Positions 51,770 to 63,904 of a stretch of DNA of 64,000 bases are shown piece by piece; positions within the stretch are counted from its first letter, which is position 1; every line of letters begins with the position of its first letter. Origin of the DNA: Cyprinodon diabolis (Eukaryota; Chordata; Actinopteri; Cyprinodontiformes; Cyprinodontidae); contig CM060068.1 in NCBI GenBank assembly GCA_030533445.1, forward strand, positions 37,369,010 through 37,433,009. Direction: 5' to 3'. The notes beneath the pieces are model-generated. The model was not told where the DNA came from. It worked only from the letters and a program-made list of their open reading frames with translations, and did no database searches. A program made the translations under genes and the position numbers.

Positions 51770-54700
51770 TTAAAACCGCGAGCGGTATTGACGGCCCTCG
51801 CAGCTCAGCGCCGCTCGGCCTATTGCGACCGCGGGAGCCAAGCGACCGCCGCCCCCTTGCACCTTCCCAGCCAGCGGAAAAAGCTTCACGCTTCACCTCT
51901 GGACCAGCCGGAGACAACCACAGCGTTGGTCAGGAAAGGGTTAAACTAGGGATAAAAGTTAATATCTGGGGATGAATCTCATCTGTCAGATAGATCCTGT
52001 GGCCATCTCAGTTAATGTGTCAAAAGTATATATTCAAAAGATGGAGTAACAGCACCGCCAAAATCCAAGGCGGTACTACACCCTACTCAAAACAAAAAAA
52101 AAAATCATTAAAAATCCATAGTTTGCAATAAAATCCCGAAAAAAATCGCAAATGTCAAGGAACACATCTTGCATGTCCTTGATTTTTTTTAGATGATTTA
52201 TTAAATAATTTAAAGAAAGAAAAATCTTTAAACGTGAATGCCTTATACTGCGGCAGTTGAAAACCTCATAAGATGCTCAAACATGCATAGATTTACGCCA
52301 AACTTGGCAATCTTTACTATAATCAAACGATAAATAAATGTTCCAAATTTGGCTAGGATTGCTATAAAACTTTTTGCGATACAACAATTTCCTGTTAACA
52401 CAAACTTTTGAAAAATCAGAGTGACAGACTTTAAAGAAGCGCTTTGCTATTGTAACCAGCTTACAGCAGGCTTTGTAAAGAACGTATTTTGAAAGTATTA
52501 GCTCATTTGGATAAAAGGCTGATTTTATACAATTTTTTGAAAAGAGGTCCGTGATTTCACAACAGGGTAAAATGTAATTCAAAATGGCCGACTCTACTCA
52601 AAACAAAAAAAATCATTAAAAATCCATAGTTTGCAATAAAATCCCGAAAAAAATCACAAATGTCAAGGAACACATCTTGCATGTCCTAGATTTTTTTTAG
52701 ATGATTTATTAAATAATTTAAAGAAAGAAAAATCTTTAAACTTGAATGCCATATACTGCGGCAGTTGAAAACCCAATAAGATGCTCAAACATGCATAGAT
52801 TCACGCCAAACTTGGCAGTCTTTTCTATAATCAAATGATAAATAACTGTTCCAAATTTGGCTATGATTGCTATAAAACTTTTTGAGATACAACAATTTCC
52901 TGTTAACACAAACTTTTGAAAAATCAGAGTGACGGACTTTTAAGAAGAGCTATGCTGTGTTTACCATCAAACAAGTAGCGATTAGAGGAATATATTCCAA
53001 AAGTCCTAGCTCTTTTGGGAAAACGACTGATTTTTTAGAAATATTTTAACAGAGTGATTCTATTTTCATAAGGGTGCCGTTTAATTCAGAATGGCCGACT
53101 TCATGAGAGGTTTAGACCATGGCTCCAATGAAACTTTTTGTAGGTGGAGAGCTCATACAGATGTGTGCCAAATTTCATTATCCTAGGAACGAGCATGGCT
53201 AGGGGCTGAATTATTTCCTGGCATTATCTGTCCACTTGACCAACTATTAGGCGAGAACGCAAACTTTAGAAAAATCAGAGTGACGGACTTTAAAGAAGCG
53301 CCTTGCTATTGTAACCAGCTTACAGCAGGCTTTGTAAAGAACGTATTTTGAAAGTTTTAGCTCATTTGGATAAAAGGCTGATTTTATACAATTTTTTTAA
53401 AAGAGGTCCGTGATTTCACAACAGGGTAAAATGTAATTCAAAATGGCCGACTTCCGGTGGGGTTTAGACCATGGCTCCAAGAGGCTTTTAGTTAGGGCCT
53501 GATGAGATGCAAATGTGTTCAAAGTTTCAATTTTGTTGGACTAAAAACGGCTTGGGGCTGGTGGTTTGAAGTTTGTTAGTTCTAGGGGGCGCTGTATTGA
53601 AATTAAGTCCTGCCCACAAAATATTGCTCTGGATTCCTGTTTGGAGTTGGACTAGGATCATCTCTTGTGATTTTTGTGCAGATCTGATTATTAATGAGGA
53701 AATGAGAGCCAATCGTATTTTCATGGCGAAACGCCTCACTTCGCCATGGCGCCACGGCAACACCATTTAACTCAGACTCTCTGTGCCTTAAACGAAGTTA
53801 GGACAACATGTTGTCTGTCTGCTGACACAGTTTTAGGTTGATGAGGTCAAGTAGGACAGAGAGGGACCATTCCAAGTAAAAAACGTGACTTCCGGTTCTC
53901 AGGGGGCGTGGCTTCAATCATGTCAAAATTGTAATATACAGTTTTGTTGGGAACCCAGAGAGGATTAATACTACCAAGTTTGGTGTCATTTCAGTTTCAT
54001 ATGAAAAAGTAATTGCATTTTGAAATTGTTGGCGAGTACGCCAACTTCGAGGCCTGGCCACACCCCTTAAAAATGGTGGAAAACTCAAAAAAATAATAAG
54101 TTTAGATGTCACATGCCTTATCTGCATACATGCCAAGTTTGAAGCCGATGGCTCACCGTCCCTAGGACGAGTTCGCGAAAGTTCGACGTCAACAAAATTG
54201 AAAAATTGCCAAAAATCAGCCTTTGACCCAAAATGGCCGACTTCCTGTAGGTTTTAGAGCATACCCACAATGTAACTTTTTTCATGATTTGGTGATATCT
54301 ATGTACCTGCCAAATCTCAAATCTCTGTGACTTACGGTTTTCCCCAACTCACATCAGGGGGCGCTGTAGAGCCATTTGGCCACGCCCATTTTGAATTCCA
54401 TTATAATACGTAAATTTCACTAGGGGGACAATTTACTGCCAAGTTTGGTGACTTTTTGAACATGTTAAAGCCACCAAAACGCCGTTTCTTTTAGGGGGAG
54501 AAAAATAAGAAGAATTAAAGCCACAAGCGGCATTGGGCGGCCCTCGCAGCTCGCACCGCCTGGTATGCTGCGACCGCGGGAACCAAGCGACCGCCTCCTT
54601 CTTGCTCCTCCCGACCCAGCAAAATGGGTTCCACGCTTTACCTCTGGGCCTGCTGAGACAACCACAGCTTTGGTCAGGAAGGGTTAAACTAGGGATAAAA

Positions 54701-54992
54701 TATAATATCTGGGATGAATCTCATCTGTGAGATAGATGCTGCGGCCATCTCAGGTGGTGGGTCAAAAGTATATGTTCAAAAGATGGAGAAACACCACCGC
54801 CAAAATCCACGGTTAGCGGTAATACACCCTACTCAAAACAAAAAAAAATCATTAAAAATCCATAGTTTGCAATAAAATCCCGAAAAAAATCGCAAATGTC
54901 AAGGAACACATCTCGCATGTCCTAGATTTTTTTTAGATGATTTTATTAAATAATTTAAAGAAAGAAAAATATTTAAACGTGAATGCCTTATA
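51770..54992 (+). repeat. Long-period tandem repeat (unit about 2.75 kb) with internal repeats
   Basis: The start (gcgagcggtattgacggccc...) recurs at about 54525 (acaagcggcattgggcggcc...), and similarity continues for about 470 bp until an EnSpm insertion at about 54993. Within unit 1, a block of about 505 bp starting ctactcaaaac occurs at about 52084 and again at about 52588, with a further partial copy at 53257-53455. Recurrent words are aaaatggccgacttcc, ggggcgtggcttc and tggccacgcccat. These are typical of a widespread vertebrate repeat that I cannot name. No coding content. Confidence 0.75.
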
Positions 54993-55504
54993 CTCCCTTA
55001 TCAAAAAGAAGTTTATTCAAGTATACTAAAAGTGCACTAATTTTATACTTAAAATCCGGCAGTGTACTTAAAGTTTACTTATTCTAAACTATATTTCATA
55101 TACTTTACAATAGTATAGTCAAGTGTACTTGACTTATACTGATAAGTATAAAAAGAAGTCTACGGGTAAGTAAATCAATACAATGCCTATACTTTAATAC
55201 TGAATCTTGTACTTGTATTATGGTATATTGTGCTTTTTTTCTTATTTCTGCCACAAAGTACTAATACATGTGCTGATCCAGTAAACAATGAAAGATAAAG
55301 TATGTGACTCATGCTTATATTTGTATTTTTACTACACTTGTTTTCAGGCATTAACCCTATTTTAAACTTTCATATTCAAGATCATATAGTGTTGGTGTTT
55401 AATCGTTTACAGTATATTGATTTGTATGTAATTTATTTATCTTTGTGTAACTTAAAACATACACAGACACAGGGAAACATTTGACTGACTTTATTGGTCA
55501 AGTT

Positions 55505-58500
55505 CTAGTCTCTCTCACAAGCATTTGGCAATGGTGTTATGTACAAAGCATGATCTCTTTCAACAAGAACACATTTGGTTAGAAGCATGTCAGGCCACAC
55601 AGCGTTAACAGTTTCAGTTTTTTTAACCTCAAATAAGAAAGTACTTTGTATGTTGATCTGTGAATCTTTACATACAGGTCTCTCTAATTTAGCAAGTACT
55701 TCAACTAAAACACAACACATTTTGGTACAAGAACACAAAGCAGAAATTTCATGTGAACATTTTTGTTTAAAAATAACCAAGTCATTTATTAAACAAAGTG
55801 TTCCGTCTTTTAAGCATACAGCACTGTTGTATCTCTTTTTCAATTTGTCATACTTTTGACTATGATACAGAACTCCATTGACCAAAAAACGGTTGAAAGA
55901 CCAGAAGCAGTTGCTTAGATTTCCACACAACTTTGCAATTGCAAGCCTATACGAAATTTTAATAGATTTTTGCATTGTTGGATTACCAAAACCCCTGACA
56001 CTTTCAGTTAGTACTTTACAACTTTCAGTTTTTCTTTTGTTAAAGTAAAGTTCCTCAAAAAAAGATCGAACCTTTTCATTTTCTGGAGGGATAGTGTTCT
56101 TGGCCCTTTCTGGTAATTCTCTCCACAACAGAAATGTTCTGACTATTTGTGAGGGGACATACTGTGTTCCATTAAAATACTTCTTGAGTGTGCCCATATT
56201 TGATTCAAATGAAAACGTTGATGTAGCCCACAATGGCCCCCATTGTTTTACACTGTGAGCAGTGTGTGTTAACAAATGGATATTAAAAGTCATGTTATTT
56301 TTTCCATACAGTCTTTGGAACACAATCACAAATTTTTTTAGAGCTAGCTCGGCGACCAAAATGCTTTCAGTCTTTATAGTATGCTGCAATAGTGTATATA
56401 TGCCAAACACAAGTAGGAACAGATGGTTCCAAAATCTTGCAGGTAGTATGCCTTTCAATACAGGTAGAGAATAGAAAAGGAGGAATGCACGCCACTCTGA
56501 AGCTTTCCAGAACTTCCGTTCAGACAGTGACCTTGTTGTCCTTGTAATTTCAACAGGTGGTTTTATTTTTGCAAGTCGCCTGTCAACTTCATTAATCTCT
56601 TTACCTATGAACCAGGGTGAATCTTTGTTTGATGAATCAAACCAAAGTGTAGAGAGCTGCCGAGTGATTCCAAGGCACACATTGTGCTGGTAGTCAGGAA
56701 TGAAGCCATTTATCATTTGGAAATGTTGAAGCTGCATTAAAGGAGATGGCCCCTTGACACCACACACTGGCTCATCAGTTGTACCTGACATTGCATGACT
56801 GTAATGATCCCTCTCATTTCTAAGTGGGGGTTCAGGTTGTTCATATGGATACGTCTTACCTCCTTTGTGCAAGCAAAAATCACAGCCGTAAAAGCCGTTG
56901 AACTGTTTAGTGTTGCGAAGCAATGGACGAGCCACAGAATCAGAGGAACAAATCAGCACAAACACTTTGGAAACATGACTGTGTCCCTTTCTGTCTTGCC
57001 AGGCAATACCATCAGCCTCTAATTTTGCAGCTTCTTCAACAAATGGTGTCAGCAAAGTAATCATTGATGGTTTAGCTGGCCCAAACCATAATGCTGACAT
57101 CAAAATGTGCCTTTTTCTTACTTCAGGTTCCAGTTCAATTATCTGGGACTGAATTGGCCAAATGCTGCATTTTGAGCTTTTGAACACTGGTGCACCATCA
57201 CAATTCCAAATCAGAGTCAAATCATCTTTTCCAAGAACTTCATTGGCCACCAATTTCTGATACTCTTCACCAGACTGTATGTCAGTTAAAACACCAGAGG
57301 ACCTAGTTTTATCTGTAAGGCTTACATCAAGTTCTTGCAGAAGTTGTTTAATCTGTGCATGAAGGGGAATTACCAGAAAGTAGAAGCCATTTTTTAAACT
57401 TCTGTTGGCATCAAACACTTTGTTGCAAAGGGTACACTGAGAGTTACAGTGTGCACTATTGCCAAGGTATGCAAGGCATTTTTCACAATAAAAGTGAATT
57501 TCAGATTGAGATGAACCTTTAAATTCTTTGTGGAAAAGGTAGTGTGAGGGTGGAATCAGACCTGGAAACATTAGGTTAAACATTTCCAGTAAGTGAGTAA
57601 CTGCCTTGCCTGTTAAGTTGTGTCGCAGCACATAAGACATTAGCATCAGTAGACTTTCTCCCTTTGAAATAGATGCACCAGGATATAGGGGGTTGTCACC
57701 ATCTGCTTGGTCTTCAGAGCCCTATAGATACAAGGAAAAGATGAATGAAAATGAACAGCAGCAAACTTGAGCAGTAATCTCCATCTAGCATAAAGCATTT
57801 TACCTATAGCAAAATTGAAAAACAATTAATGCATAGTTTTGAAAGTATCTCCCTTCTTTATCATTATTATGTATTGTGTCCAAAGGTTTTAATTTTTTTG
57901 TAACAGCCCTACTACTACTAGCACTGTGTTTTCGAACTACTTTCTACATACCGCTTTAAGTTTGGGTGTCTTTTCTCCAGCATTATTTCCGTCCCTCATG
58001 TCTTCATCATCAGCATGGTTTTCACCTTGATTACTAGACGTATCAGTCAAGTTGTCTTCAGAATATGACACAGCTTCTTCATTCTACAGGTTAACAAAGA
58101 AAAAAGGAGTAGTTGAAGAAATTAATTAAAAAGAGAAGGCATTTATATATAGAACACATATATAAACTACCACATACAAAAGTTAATTTACCTCTGGAAT
58201 GTGTACATCCAAAATGCATGTGGTCATGCTCTCAGTACTGAGTTCCTCATCTTCCCCTTCACTAGTGGAAGTGCCCATACAGTGTTCTTCTGTGTTCATT
58301 TTGTTATCATTCTACATATGAACAAAAGAAACAGAGTTGAAAATATATTTTTATAAGAATGTTTGGATTTGTGCAGCTAGTGTGCTGTTGCTTTTGCTGG
58401 GTTAGGCTAAAGGATAGGTCAGCTACTACAGCAAACTGCTTTTACTGTGAAATGTGTGTACCATTGACAAATTGAGGGTGTAATTAGAACCCCCTGAAGA

Positions 58501-59457
58501 GTATTACTCTGATAATGAAATTGACCAAGTGCATTACCCTATCCACTAAAAGAGCAAACAAAAAATCCCAATAAGGCTAAAACTGTAATTAGAAGTGTAC
58601 CTTTTGTATTATCATATCAATCATGGTAGTTGTGGAAGTTTTGTCATTATTGAGTTCGTCCTCATTGCTGGAACTGCTGGGTTCTTCCTCTCCATCAGTC
58701 AAAGTGTTACTCATGGGATCGTCTGTGTTGCTGTCAACATTACAGCCAGTATTCTACAGATTGAAAACATAAATAATGAATACCTAAATGAATTACTTCA
58801 TGTATATCAAGCCCAATCAACAAATCCAAAACAGAGCCTTAGCTGCCAATATTAAATAAAACCAGGCATTACCAAGATAAATATAGGAATTTATCCTGGC
58901 AACAGAAGATGCTTTGACATCAGGGATCTCACCAGGTTGTAAGAGCAAAGTTGGGGGGAGCAAGTTTTCTTTCCTGTATCTTTGTTAATTAAGCCCACCC
59001 CCTATTTCTTTTTCTGACATTTGTGCCTCTCATTAAGAACTATGTTATTATTTTCCAATGTTTCTTAGTGGCAACAATTTTGAGTCTAGTGCCCTGCTAA
59101 ACCGATATATTTAGATAATTAAATGTATGTTATAATTTGGAAAAAAAATCCCCTTGAGACTAAAACTGTCATTTTATGCTTACCTGTTGAAAGGCCATGT
59201 CCAAAGGACTTGTAGTGAAGGAACTCCTGCTGTCTACATCTGTAACTCTGCGTGAAGCAACAGGCTGACTCAAATGCTCTGGTGTGTTGTCCTGTAGGCC
59301 CTGGAAAGGTGGAAAGTTGTAATTGTTTAAGACAACTCAAGGCATTTTATTGTCCACAGGTATACTGAGTGGATCTTTAAAATTGTATTTTGCCTACAAA
59401 TAAGACTGTATGTAGACCATGGGCAGCTACATAATATATAAATATATATAATATATA

Positions 59458-59548
<91 letters not shown>

Positions 59549-59572
59549 TGTGTATATATATATAATATATAC

Positions 59573-59613
<41 letters not shown>

Positions 59614-59627
59614 TATATAATATACAG

Positions 59628-59681
<54 letters not shown>

Positions 59682-59785
59682 TATATATTTTATATATACA
59701 TATATATATATATATTATATACTGTATATTATATACTGTATATTATATACTAGTATATATTATATATATATATATATACACAGTA

Positions 59786-59867
<82 letters not shown>

Positions 59868-60192
59868 TGTATATATATAAGAATTTACCAGGCATTTACC
59901 ATGGTGGCTAGCATGGAATGCTAGCATGGAATGCTAGCCACAATGACTAGGAGAGCTAGCTAGCTGTTTTGAACTTTGACATTGAAATCATAGTAGTCTG
60001 AATTCATTATCTCTTACTTACTTTTACTTTCCATCTGTGCTTGGTACTCCTTGGGACATCTGTTGTATAATCCTCCAAATATCTTTGATAAGGTCCACGA
60101 CGTTTTGCCATAGCTCTAATGGGCTCATTCACAAGAGGTTTTCTTCTCTCTACCCCTCCTGACGTCACCTGACCTTGTCCGTTTCTGCCCAT
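55505..60192 (-). CDS. EnSpm/CACTA transposase, six exons, apparently intact
   Basis: Exons are 60022-60192, 59184-59300, 58601-58753, 58192-58311, 57952-58083 and 55505-57721. Every junction is AG/GT and phase 0, giving 970 codons with the stop (969 residues). Exon 1 is basic ([14 protein letters not shown]). Exons 2-5 form an acidic Ser/Thr-rich linker. Exon 6 holds the catalytic body: a zinc-binding region CEKC...[57 protein letters not shown] then [39 protein letters not shown], and [20 protein letters not shown]. These match the block order of animal EnSpm transposases, with acidic residues at D of CDGAP, D of CSSDS and D of PDYQH as candidate metal ligands. No stops interrupt the model. 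Confidence 0.82.
59430..59879. repeat. Compound (TA)n microsatellite in transposase intron 1
   Basis: Long TA runs broken by recurring atactgtgtatata and acacagtatata words, giving many nested inverted repeats. It lies wholly inside the intron between exons 1 and 2. Confidence 0.95.
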
Positions 60193-60329
60193 GTTCCCGC
60201 CTCTCTACCAGGCAGCCAATAGGAAGCCCGATAGCAAATTCCCGCTCATCGCTGCGTTAACCCTTTTCTCCCCCCAAAAAAGGGGGAAAAAAAGCTCCTA
60301 TTCCCAGAACGTATTTTCATGATACAGAG
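60193..60329. promoter_or_regulatory. Divergent promoter interval
   Basis: Only 137 bp separate the two start codons. The interval contains agccaatagg (a CCAAT-type box in plus orientation) at about 60215 and a near-palindrome ccccccaaaaaaggggg at 60273-60289. No TATA box is evident. A shared bidirectional promoter is inferred. Confidence 0.5.
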
Positions 60330-63300
60330 ATGGCATTTGCCCTTTATTTTTTTAAAGACAAGAGTGTGGAAGTTGGGAAAACGTCGTGGATAAGTCCTAT
60401 TGATCAGCAACAATGTCCTAAAATAATAACTGAGTGCCCTAATCTAGAAGATGAAGATGGATGGATAGAGGTAAAGTGGGACATCAAAGGCAGAAAAAAG
60501 TCCAACGGTCAAACCTTTTTTCCTGCAAAGGTTTTAATGTTTGATGGTAAGCTTCATTTTTACTTCCTATAGTTATCTATATTCATTTATTAGTTCGCTT
60601 TGCAATGCCCAGTTATGCTGCTTTTTTTTTTATTTTAAAGATAATCTACAAGCTAGCAAAAAGATACATTATTCAACATTTTTTTAGGAGGTTAGTTCTT
60701 ATGTAGTCAATTAACAATAACGTTGAAAGAATTGGTTGAGGACTACTATGAACTGTAATTTTTATAAGTATTTTTAAAATTACATTATGTATTTTTATTA
60801 TAGTCCTAACTTGATTTTGCAAAGAAATTATAAGGTGCCATGCAGTGGTGGTTCTAGAAAAAATTTACCAGGGGGGCCAAGGTGGGGCCAGTGTTTTTTC
60901 ATAGGGGCACAGAATAAACAGCGAAACAATAAAACAGGGCAATATTTAATTGTCTAATAATATTAAGGGGAGCCACTTGTGGCTCTGGAACTATAGAAAC
61001 TACTGAAACACCTTAATTTTTAAAACCTTGTTGTAAAACTGTACAGGTAAAAAACTTAGATTGGTCAAAATGACCAAGCAGTTATGTGCATATAATAAGA
61101 AGTGTATTAAATGTGTTGTCCTTAATACAGGGGCCCTAAAAGGGGCCAGGACCATTTCTATAGGGCACTGTTACCCCCTGTCTAGAGCCGCCCCTGGTGA
61201 CATGGTATTTAAACCATGTTGCACTCAAAAAATATATCCTTTTATGTGCACATAATTTTGGTAAAGCGAGTCATAAGTTTCTGATGGGATTAAAAGAATA
61301 AAAAAATATCAGGCCACCACAACACAAAATGTAGCATGTTTCAGGAGTGGGCCTTAAAAGACACAGGATAATAGGAATGACACACTAAATTAACAGAACG
61401 TGTATTACAATTTGCTGAATATGATTTAATATTGCAACTTAATTTTTTCATGTTTTAATAGTTTATTTAGTATAGATAATTCACAACACGTCATCTCAAT
61501 GCACTTTAAAATCTCTCTGTTTTTAACTGGACCACGTCTCTTACACAGACAACTACAGTGACCTCTGCAAGAAGAGACAAAAATTCATAAATGGTGAAGA
61601 CATCTGGCAAGACGCCCCCAAGCGGAAGAGTAAACCAAACAGCAAATGGAAAGATTTTGAAGAGGAGGACCATGAAGGTCAAATAAAAAAGGTAGCTGCC
61701 CGCATAAATAACTCAGCATAAGACGAGTCTATTGTAATTCAGAAGAAAAATAACATTTCTATTGGATTGTTAAAATTTATTAATACATTTTGAAATCTTG
61801 TTGTGATCCATCTTTAACTAGAGTAAATCATCATTAATTGTGATGCTAGACCGTATTGTATTGTATTGTTATAACCCGTTATAACAATACAGAACTGAAT
61901 TAAAATTGTCACAGAAAATGAAGAAAGCAACCGCCCCAGAAAAAGACTCAGCAAACCAAATGATAGAGGAGCTGAAGAAGAAGTTGGCCAAAAAAATAAA
62001 TTCAGAGGTAAAATATTTGACTGTATTTTAATTGGTGTAATTTAAGCTAGTGTAATTGCTATGGTGTGAACTTTACTGCAATTTAGAATGCTGTAGGTAA
62101 CTCAAATGAGGAGTCATCAGATGAGGAGCAGCTTCCCAGAAACTGGAGTGTGGCACAGCAGAAACTTAAAAAGCTCCAGAGAGAGAACAAGAGCCTGAAA
62201 GGAGCCCATGTGAAAGACATCCTAGAGGCCATGAGAGGTATTTATTTATAATTCAATTCAAGCAAAGCAAATTGTTAAACACAGTTTTCTTTAAGCCAAA
62301 TAAGGAAAAGGACCCTAATCTAGCTTCAGTCTTCTACTTAAATTTTAAAGCAGATCCGATACACCTTGCAATATATGAAATATAGAAAAATATGCATCTA
62401 TCTCCTGTGCTAAGAATCTAGCGCTAGCACTAGCCCTGCTGGTTCAGAGAAAAACAGCAGAAAGGAAGAAGAAGCTGTGGGTCAAGGAAACCCTCAGGTT
62501 TGTAGAGCGGCTCTGGGAGTTCGGTCTCTTAAACAGCAGTTTCAGGCTTGCCTTAGTTCACCAGTTTTCTGTCAATACACAGCACTACCTTTTGTGTTTT
62601 GCTCTCTGGTGTTCCCACCTCTCCTTCTGACTTTTTAATATGCTTAACTGCAGTCAAAGGTTCACACTGCACAGCGGTGTGAACGTTGCTTCCTTTCTGA
62701 AAGCCCCATTAATCACCCCAGCCTTTATCCCACTCTTCATAACACAAATGACCAATTAAATTTTCTAAAATGGTATCTATACTAATGACACTAAGCTTTT
62801 GTTTCCTTGTTTCCTCCCTTGTTTTCATTTGTTTTTAGAGCTTCCAGCAGTGGTGACACAGCTGAAAGATGTGGTTGAAAGAATCACTAATCAACAACCA
62901 TTGTCAACAACATCTGTAGAGCCACCAGTTTCTCTACCCATCTCTCCCCAAGTTGTGCGTGACCATAATGATATGGTATTTACCTCAAAATGCATGGATA
63001 CTATATGTTCCTGACACATATATGAAAGTGTTTGGTGTACAATTTTCCGGTTTATTAACTGTCCACATGGTTTATTATACTCTTGAAATCTTTGTAGATC
63101 AGGCCACTTATCTTCAATTAAACTACCTTTAATTTCTTTAAATGTTTGTTCAATGGAGCTGTCTTAAATTTAATGATATTTTCATGGATTCACAATTTGT
63201 TTGTTTTGGATAAGTTTTCTACTACTGTCAAATAGATACAGTAGATGACCAAACATTTTAAGCAATTTCACAATAATTATTTGGTGAATGACATTCAAAT

Positions 63301-63871
63301 CTTCGCAGGTGCTCCTTTTGCCAGGGTATGATGTCAAAGTCCCAAGTCGGAAGTTGAAGTCAGTGCGTACTACAAGTTCAGCACTGTACATTGGGGATCT
63401 GGCGGTGCTCGTCTATGGTCGAGAAACACTGGCCAACTCAAGTTTGACTGGGAGGCAGTCAGGAGCTCACAAAAATGTGGAGTCGAAGCCACAACTGGAC
63501 AACACAAAACTTGACGCTATACTTGGTAAGTGCGTGTAATTTAGGACAAAAACCGTCCTTAAAATAAATTCATACGTGCTGTTTTCTCCTTCTTTTATGA
63601 GCAAATGACTGTAATGTTTGGTGTTCTGTAACATTGGAGATGATATATTAATTCAGTTAATATTAGTTTTAATGCCAGTAGAGTTACAGTAGGCTGTTTC
63701 ACAGTGTGTTCATTCCATCCTGGCCTTTTCTGTTTTACAAAGCTTAAGTATTTCAGGTAAATGCACATTTTTCTTTCTTTAAGAGGCCATGAGGCATATC
63801 AGTTATTTACTGATGCTACAATCGAGAAAGTGTGTGCGCCATATTTTAAACCAAACAAGGGCCATTTTTGA
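60330..63871 (+). CDS. BEN-domain protein, seven exons
   Basis: Exons are 60330-60546, 61549-61691, 61915-62007, 62087-62237, 62839-62975, 63309-63525 and 63786-63871. AG/GT borders and phases agree, giving 1044 nt and 347 residues. Exons 1-2 encode a conserved-looking N-terminal module (ALYFFKDKSVEVGKTSWI, DGWIEVKWDIKGRKK, FFPAKVLMFDD). Exons 2-4 are basic and then acidic (NEESSDEEQLPRNW) with a coiled-coil-like QQKLKKLQRENKSLK. Exons 6-7 carry the BEN domain: ALYIGDLAVLVYGRETLANS, SLTGRQSGAHKN, QLDNTKLDAILGHEAYQLF. BEN domains bind DNA and recruit chromatin factors in the nucleus. The stop soon after DATIEKV leaves the last BEN helix short and different (CAPYFKPNKGHF), so truncation by mutation or an alternative final exon is possible. 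Confidence 0.72.
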
Positions 63872-63904
63872 TGGAGACTTTTTGAGGGATCAAAGCACAT
63901 CACA

